64,000 bases of DNA from Sporichthya brevicatena (lineage in GTDB: Bacteria > Actinomycetota > Actinomycetes > Sporichthyales > Sporichthyaceae), in assembly GCF_039525035.1 (NCBI RefSeq), contig NZ_BAAAHE010000008.1, positions 255,750-319,749 on the forward strand, in the 5' to 3' direction. Under the pieces are notes generated by a model. It did no database searches. It saw only the letters and a list, made by a program, of their open reading frames with translations, and was not told where the DNA came from. The translations under genes and the position numbers were made by a program. This document shows, one piece after another, positions 59,758 through 64,000 of the stretch. Positions within the stretch are counted from its first letter, which is position 1. Each line of letters opens with the position of its first letter.

Positions 59758-61203
59758 ATGCGGCGCAGGAACACCCAGACACGACGGCTTCTCCGGCTGG
59801 GTACCGCACTGATCGCAGCAGCCGCCCTGATGGGCCCGGTTCTCGCCTGGGTGCCGACGGCGGATGCGGATGTGAACTCGTACTACGCCGCGAGCGCACG
59901 GTCGGTGGCCGTGGACGTCTACTTCACGAACCAGACGATCCCCGCCGGGGTCAAGCCGGAGGGCGGTGGGCCGCAGACCGACGTCGCGCAGTCCTCGCTC
60001 GACAAGGGCGATGCGAACGCCTCGTTCCCGTACCTCGGTGACTACGTGCCGACCGCCCCGGGTGTGGTGTCGGGTCTGTTCGGGATCCCGGTGCCGCCGT
60101 ACCCGCTGACGGCGTCCTCGACCTACGGCCAAGCCCCGGCACGAGTCAGCTATCCCGGGATCGAGCTCTCGGCGACGAGCCGTTCGACGTCGACGGTGGC
60201 GGAGGGGATCGTCGGGTCCACCGGATCTGGCGCCGTGTCACATTCGGAGGTGGACGAGAGTCCGGACGGCAACGTCGTCGCCAGCGCGACGGCGTCGTCC
60301 CCGTTGACGATGCTGGGTCCGCTGGTGAGCCTGAAGGGCTTCGACTCGGCGGTTTCGGTGGTGGCGGACGCCAACGGCACGCTGACCCGGACCTCGAACT
60401 TCACGATCGACGAGATCTCGGTGCCGGGTCTGGTGCTGCGGATTCCGGAGCAGACGCCGAGTTCGTACCCGGTTCCGTTCCCGTTCCCGATCCCCGGGGT
60501 CCCGGCCCCGGACCCGATCCCGGCGCCGCCGCTGCCGGTCCCGAACGGCGGGACCACCCTGGTCGAGCCCCGGATCGGATTCATCAACGGCTACTTCGTC
60601 GTCACCCACCCCTTCGAGGGTGAGGCGCAGAAGTACGCGGTCCCCGCGGACGCTGTCGTGCAGGCGTTCAAGGCCCAGGGCGTCACGCTGGCCTACACCG
60701 CCCCGCAGGAGACCAAGAACGGCATCCAGGGCGGCGTCTTCTCGATCCAGTACACGATGCCCGCCCCGCCGGAGAACCCGTTCTACTCGGGCGAGACCCC
60801 GGCCACGTTCATCATCGGGGACACGCAGGCCGCGGTCAGTCGCGCGCCCGAGACTGCGGGCGGTCCTGAGGGCGGGCTGGATGCCCTGCCCGGCGGCCTG
60901 CCGGGAGCTCTGCCGAACGACCTGTCCGGGGGCGGAATCGCGGGGACGCCGGGCGCCGTGGACGCGGCCGGCCTCGGGATCCTTCCGTCCACGTCGGGAG
61001 GGGTGCCGACGGTGGACCTGAACCCCCAGGCGGCTGACGGCATTTCCGGGACAGGCGCTGCGCTGGTGGCGGCGGGGTTGCCCGCCTTCCTGTCCAGCGA
61101 CTTCTCGGCCATCTATCTGGCCCTGGTCGGTCTCACGCTCGTCGGGCTGCTGGCTGCGGCGGTCCTCGGTGCCAAGGGAGTGTCGGCGCGATGGAATTCC
61201 TGA
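59758..61203 (+). CDS. Secreted protein with C-terminal membrane anchor; transport module copy 2
   Basis: This 481-aa protein has a Sec signal (1-37, cleavage after ADA), a beta-rich ectodomain, a Pro-rich hinge (PVPFPFPIPGVPAPDPIPAPP, near 240-262), a Gly/Ala/Pro linker with GAVDAAGLGILP and a C-terminal helix (about 448-472) with tail SARWNS. It is colinear with 5939 in GGGP/GSGP-T, ASFPY-G, PVPPYPL, YPGIEL, GETP and the anchor. The Pro-rich hinge is specific to this copy. Next to an importer, it may collect substrate in the envelope. No characterised family recognised. Confidence 0.8.
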   Translation: MRRRNTQTRRLLRLGTALIAAAALMGPVLAWVPTADADVNSYYAASARSVAVDVYFTNQTIPAGVKPEGGGPQTDVAQSSLDKGDANASFPYLGDYVPTAPGVVSGLFGIPVPPYPLTASSTYGQAPARVSYPGIELSATSRSTSTVAEGIVGSTGSGAVSHSEVDESPDGNVVASATASSPLTMLGPLVSLKGFDSAVSVVADANGTLTRTSNFTIDEISVPGLVLRIPEQTPSSYPVPFPFPIPGVPAPDPIPAPPLPVPNGGTTLVEPRIGFINGYFVVTHPFEGEAQKYAVPADAVVQAFKAQGVTLAYTAPQETKNGIQGGVFSIQYTMPAPPENPFYSGETPATFIIGDTQAAVSRAPETAGGPEGGLDALPGGLPGALPNDLSGGGIAGTPGAVDAAGLGILPSTSGGVPTVDLNPQAADGISGTGAALVAAGLPAFLSSDFSAIYLALVGLTLVGLLAAAVLGAKGVSARWNS

Positions 61204-61505
61204 ACCTGGTTCGGTCCCAGTGGGACCGCACGATCGCGATCGCGTGCGCGCTGGCCGGTGCGGTGTCCCTGTTGATCGGGTGGATCGGCACGTCGGGGAC
61301 CGAGCATGTGGCCGAGCAGTTGCCCTACATCGTCTCGGCCGGTCTGACCGGGGTGTTCCTGCTCGGGGTCGCGGCGGTGCTGTGGATCACCGCGGACCTG
61401 CGGGACGAGTGGCGTGAGCTGCGCCGGGTCGGGAACCTGCTCGAGCGCGAACTCGGTGCTCGGGAGCTGGAAGCGCGTGGTGCGGGCGCCCATGTCCGCA
61501 GTTGA
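61191..61505 (+). CDS. Small two-helix membrane protein of the transport module, copy 2
   Basis: This 104-aa homologue of 7279 has MEFLNLVRSQWDRTIAIA, two helices (about 14-34 and 45-67) and ADLRDEWRELRR followed by a charged helix slightly longer than in copy 1. It overlaps the secreted-protein gene by 13 bases, exactly as in copy 1, and the next gene by 14 bases. Confidence 0.8.
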   Translation: MEFLNLVRSQWDRTIAIACALAGAVSLLIGWIGTSGTEHVAEQLPYIVSAGLTGVFLLGVAAVLWITADLRDEWRELRRVGNLLERELGARELEARGAGAHVRS

Positions 61506-62136
61506 GTTCACCGACCTCACCGACCCTGCCGCCGCGGCCGACGAGCCGACCCAGCGGACGGCGACGGCGGCACCGTCGAGCGCGCGCCGCCGGCGGCGGT
61601 ATCTGCGTGAGCCGGTGCCGTGGCGTCGTTCGGACCTGACCCGGGCGGTGGTGCTCGCGGTGCTCGGTGCGGCGATCGGGGTGTGGTCCTGGATCGGTGT
61701 GAGTGGCGAGGTTCGCCTGCGTGAGCAGGAAGTGTGGGTCGCGGTGGCGTGCTTCGGGGCGGCCGTGGCCGCCTGCGGAGCCGTCTACTTCCTGACCGTC
61801 GCCTCCCGTGAGGTCCGCCTCGGGCAGCGTCAGCTGATGTTCGACCTCGCCGACGTGATGGGCTGGTCGGTGACGGTCACCAAGCGCGGCCGGCTGCAGC
61901 TGCACGCCGCCGACGAGCCTGAGGGGACCACGATCGAGTCGGCGGCCGAGGAGTCGCTCGCGCTGGTGGTCGGCCCGGGCATGACGATCGTCCACCGCAC
62001 GCACTGCCCGATCGCCCGCGGCAAGGCCGTGACGGAGATCAGCGCCGCGGACGCGGTCGCGCGTGGATTCGGTGAGTGCGGGGTCTGCCGCAGCAGTCTC
62101 GCCGGTGAGCTGCACGGGGAGGTGCCGGTCGCATGA
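61492..62136 (+). CDS. Membrane protein with C-terminal Ada-like His/Cys cluster, copy 2
   Basis: This 214-aa homologue of 7560 has a basic N-terminus, two helices (about 51-69 and 81-103), a cytoplasmic domain of about 65 residues and the metal-ligand set H168, C172, C196, C199 (HRTHCPIARGK and CGVCRSS). ATG 61492 is chosen because it aligns with the copy 1 start region and overlaps the previous gene. Its stop overlaps the permease ATG (ATGA). Confidence 0.8.
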   Translation: MSAVEFTDLTDPAAAADEPTQRTATAAPSSARRRRRYLREPVPWRRSDLTRAVVLAVLGAAIGVWSWIGVSGEVRLREQEVWVAVACFGAAVAACGAVYFLTVASREVRLGQRQLMFDLADVMGWSVTVTKRGRLQLHAADEPEGTTIESAAEESLALVVGPGMTIVHRTHCPIARGKAVTEISAADAVARGFGECGVCRSSLAGELHGEVPVA

Positions 62137-64000
62137 ACGAGTACCTGCCTTATCTGATTTTCGGTGTGGTCACGGGTTCGGTGTACGGCATCTGCGCCAT
62201 GGGTCTGGTGCTGACGTACAAGACCTCGGGCGTGTTCAACTTCGGTCACGGCGCGGTCTGCGCGCTCTCGGCGTACGCGTTCTTCGACCTGCGTCAGCAG
62301 CAGGGGATGGCGTGGCCGCTGGCGGCGTTCCTGGTCGTGTTCGTGATCGGCCCGCTGGTGGGTCTGGTGATGGAGCGGCTGGCCGCGGGTCTGGCGCCGG
62401 TCTCCACGGCCTACAAGATCGTCGGCACGGTCGGTCTGCTGGTGTTCATCCAGGCGCTCATCGTCCTGCGCTACACCGGCCAGGGTCGCCGGTTCGACTA
62501 CTTCCTCCCGCAGGACGAGGCTTTCTCCATCTCCGGCGTGGGCGTGACGGTGGATCAGTGCATCACCGTCGGCATCGGCGCCGCGGCCGCGGTCGGGTTG
62601 TTCGCGTTCTTCCGCTACACCCGCCTCGGGACCGCGATCCGCGGCGTGGTCGATGACCCGCAGCTGCTGGACATGACCGGTGAGTCCCCGACCCGGGTGC
62701 GCCGCACGGCGTGGGTGATCGGGTCGATCTTCGCCTCCGCCTCCGGCATCCTGTTCGCCTCCACCCAGCAGCAGGTCGACGTCAACGTCCTCGCGGTCCT
62801 GATCGTGCAGGCCTTCGGCGCCGCGACGATCGCCCTGTTCCGCAACCTGCCGATGTGCTTCGTCGGTGGTGTGATCGTGGCGCTGGCCCAGAAGCTGGTG
62901 TCCAAGGACCTGTCGACCTCCTCCGAGCAGCTCGCCGGTCTGGACCTCACGGTGCCGTTCATCGTGCTGTTCATCGGTCTGCTGGTGATCCCGCGCCGGC
63001 ACCTGGTCGAGGTCGGCCGGCAGGTCAAGCCCCGCGCCGCCAAGGAGAGCCGGGTCTCCCTGCGCGACCGGCGGATCATCCTCGGCGTCGTGCTGGCCGC
63101 GGCGCTGACCGTCCCCGCGTTCTCGGGCACGCACCAGATCGCCTGGAACGTCGCGCTGACTCAGGTCGGGCTGTTCATGTCCCTGCACCTGCTGGTCCGC
63201 ATCTCCGGCCAGATCTCCCTCGGGCAGATCGGGTTCGCCGCCATCGGTGCCTCCACCTTCGCGCACATGCTGGGCCGGGGCATGCCCTGGCCGCTCGCGC
63301 TGGGAGTCGCCGGTCTGATCTGCGTGCCGGTCTCGCTCGTGATCGCCGTCCCCGCGATCCGCCTGTCGGGGCTCTACCTCGGCCTCGCGACCCTGGGCTT
63401 CGGCATCGTGCTCAACCAGTTCTTCTACGCGAAGGACTACATGTTCGGGTTCGGCTCGGTCGACACCGAGCGGCCCGGGTTCTGGGACATGGACACCTCC
63501 GAAGCCCACTACTACTACCTGCTGCTCGCCATCGCGGCCGCCTGCGTGGCCTTGGTGCTCTGGATCGAGCGCTCCCGCCTGGGCCGGCTCCTGCGCGGGA
63601 TGGCCGATGCCCCGGTCGCGCTGTCCACCCTGGGGTTGGCGGTGAACATCTCCCGCACGATCGTGTTCTGCATCGCCGGGTTCCTCGCCGGGATCTCCGG
63701 GGCCCTGTATGCCTCGATGTTCGGCTCGGTCAGCGCCGAGAGCTACTTCTTCGTCCAGTCCCTGATCGTGCTCGCCGTCCTCGCGATCTCCGGCCGCCGC
63801 ACCGTCGTCGCCGCGATCGTCGCCCCGATCCTGCTCTACGTCGTGCCGAACTACATCACCAACGAAGACTTCTTCCAGTGCCTGCAGATGTTCTTCGGCC
63901 TCGCCGCGATCGCCGCCGCCATCGGATCCCAAGGCGCCTTCGACCGCTGGTACGCCGCCACCGCGGCACGTCACTCCTCCCGTCGCACCGGCCCGGCCTC
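62133..64000 (+). CDS. Fused LivH-LivM ABC permease, copy 2 (3' end outside window)
   Basis: 622 residues are visible and the frame is still open at the window end. The LivH-like half begins with GSVYGICAMGLVLTYKTSGVFNFGHGA, and GESPTRVRRTAWVIGS marks the coupling region. The LivM-like half has GQISLGQIGFAAIGA, AIRLSGLYLGLATLGFGIVLNQFFYAKDYMFG and RLLRGMADAPVALSTLGLAVN. It matches copy 1 end to end, so only a short C-terminus should be missing. A binding-protein gene is expected next, by analogy with copy 1. Confidence 0.92.
   Translation, partial: MNEYLPYLIFGVVTGSVYGICAMGLVLTYKTSGVFNFGHGAVCALSAYAFFDLRQQQGMAWPLAAFLVVFVIGPLVGLVMERLAAGLAPVSTAYKIVGTVGLLVFIQALIVLRYTGQGRRFDYFLPQDEAFSISGVGVTVDQCITVGIGAAAAVGLFAFFRYTRLGTAIRGVVDDPQLLDMTGESPTRVRRTAWVIGSIFASASGILFASTQQQVDVNVLAVLIVQAFGAATIALFRNLPMCFVGGVIVALAQKLVSKDLSTSSEQLAGLDLTVPFIVLFIGLLVIPRRHLVEVGRQVKPRAAKESRVSLRDRRIILGVVLAAALTVPAFSGTHQIAWNVALTQVGLFMSLHLLVRISGQISLGQIGFAAIGASTFAHMLGRGMPWPLALGVAGLICVPVSLVIAVPAIRLSGLYLGLATLGFGIVLNQFFYAKDYMFGFGSVDTERPGFWDMDTSEAHYYYLLLAIAAACVALVLWIERSRLGRLLRGMADAPVALSTLGLAVNISRTIVFCIAGFLAGISGALYASMFGSVSAESYFFVQSLIVLAVLAISGRRTVVAAIVAPILLYVVPNYITNEDFFQCLQMFFGLAAIAAAIGSQGAFDRWYAATAARHSSRRTGPA

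Noticed and set aside
61830..63974. 714-codon open frame on the minus strand
   Set aside because: It is the antisense of the fused permease and the His/Cys protein, with a His/Asp/Gln/Gly-rich translation typical of reverse-strand reading of high-GC genes.
1..64000. CRISPR array, rRNA genes, intact insertion sequences or transposases
   Set aside because: No regularly spaced short repeats, rRNA sequence, transposase motif or terminal inverted repeats were seen.

Overview
The window is high-GC DNA with densely packed genes, frequent GTG starts, 4-nt ATGA/GTGA overlaps and strong G/C bias at third codon positions. The gene content points to an environmental actinobacterium of the Frankia/Sporichthya/Pseudonocardia kind: HadAB/ChsH-like split MaoC hydratases, SCP2-type thiolases with DUF35 partners, several P450s and many acyl-CoA dehydrogenases. 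Genus assignment is inference.

Layout. 1-1806: the 3' end of an envelope-anchored secreted protein, then a NorE/NorF-like pair (heme-copper oxidase subunits III and IV). 1939-2288: first copy of a dispersed repeat carrying a tRNA 3'-half-like sequence. 2384-2955: possible gene remnants. 3012-5694 (minus): an AtuA-family acyl-CoA catabolic protein and a polytopic membrane protein. 5939-13254 (plus): a seven-gene transport module made of a C-terminally anchored secreted protein, a 94-aa two-helix membrane protein, a membrane protein with an Ada-like His/Cys cluster, a fused LivH-LivM permease, a binding lipoprotein with a long linker, LivG and LivF. 13347-55230: a large catabolic region. It contains a HAPMO-type Baeyer-Villiger monooxygenase, a thiolase with an HMG-CoA-synthase-like/DUF35 fusion, a tandem double TetR repressor, a beta-oxidation operon (CoA transferase, two ACADs, two MaoC halves, SDR), a second NorE/NorF pair, P450s with ferredoxin and ferredoxin reductase, several CoA ligases, aldehyde dehydrogenases, SDRs, an aldolase-like thiolase/DUF35/MaoC block, a CoA transferase with a phosphate acyltransferase, a GMC oxidoreductase, and a PEP-swivel phosphotransferase-like gene paired with a lipocalin-like gene. 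An enoyl-CoA hydratase (55286) follows. 56124-56466: second copy of the dispersed repeat. 56772-64000: a thiolase and a second, rearranged copy of the transport module (livF/livG divergent from the secreted protein, small membrane protein, His/Cys protein and permease), running off the window end.

How it fits together. The enzyme set suggests uptake of a hydrophobic alicyclic or terpenoid/steroid-like compound, oxygenation by P450s and a Baeyer-Villiger enzyme, CoA activation, beta-oxidation and retro-aldol side-chain removal. The substrate is not identifiable from sequence. At least nine catabolic promoters carry an A/T-rich palindrome-like TTAGA/TCTAA motif in G/C-rich DNA. One of them abuts the start codon of the tandem TetR gene, so a regulon controlled by that protein is a reasonable hypothesis. 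Two direct repeats with an identical 58-bp core lie 54.2 kb apart and bracket the first transport module and the catabolic genes, which raises the possibility that this is an integrated or duplicated segment. The most novel item is the twice-present secreted-protein/small-protein/His-Cys-protein/fused-permease transport module.
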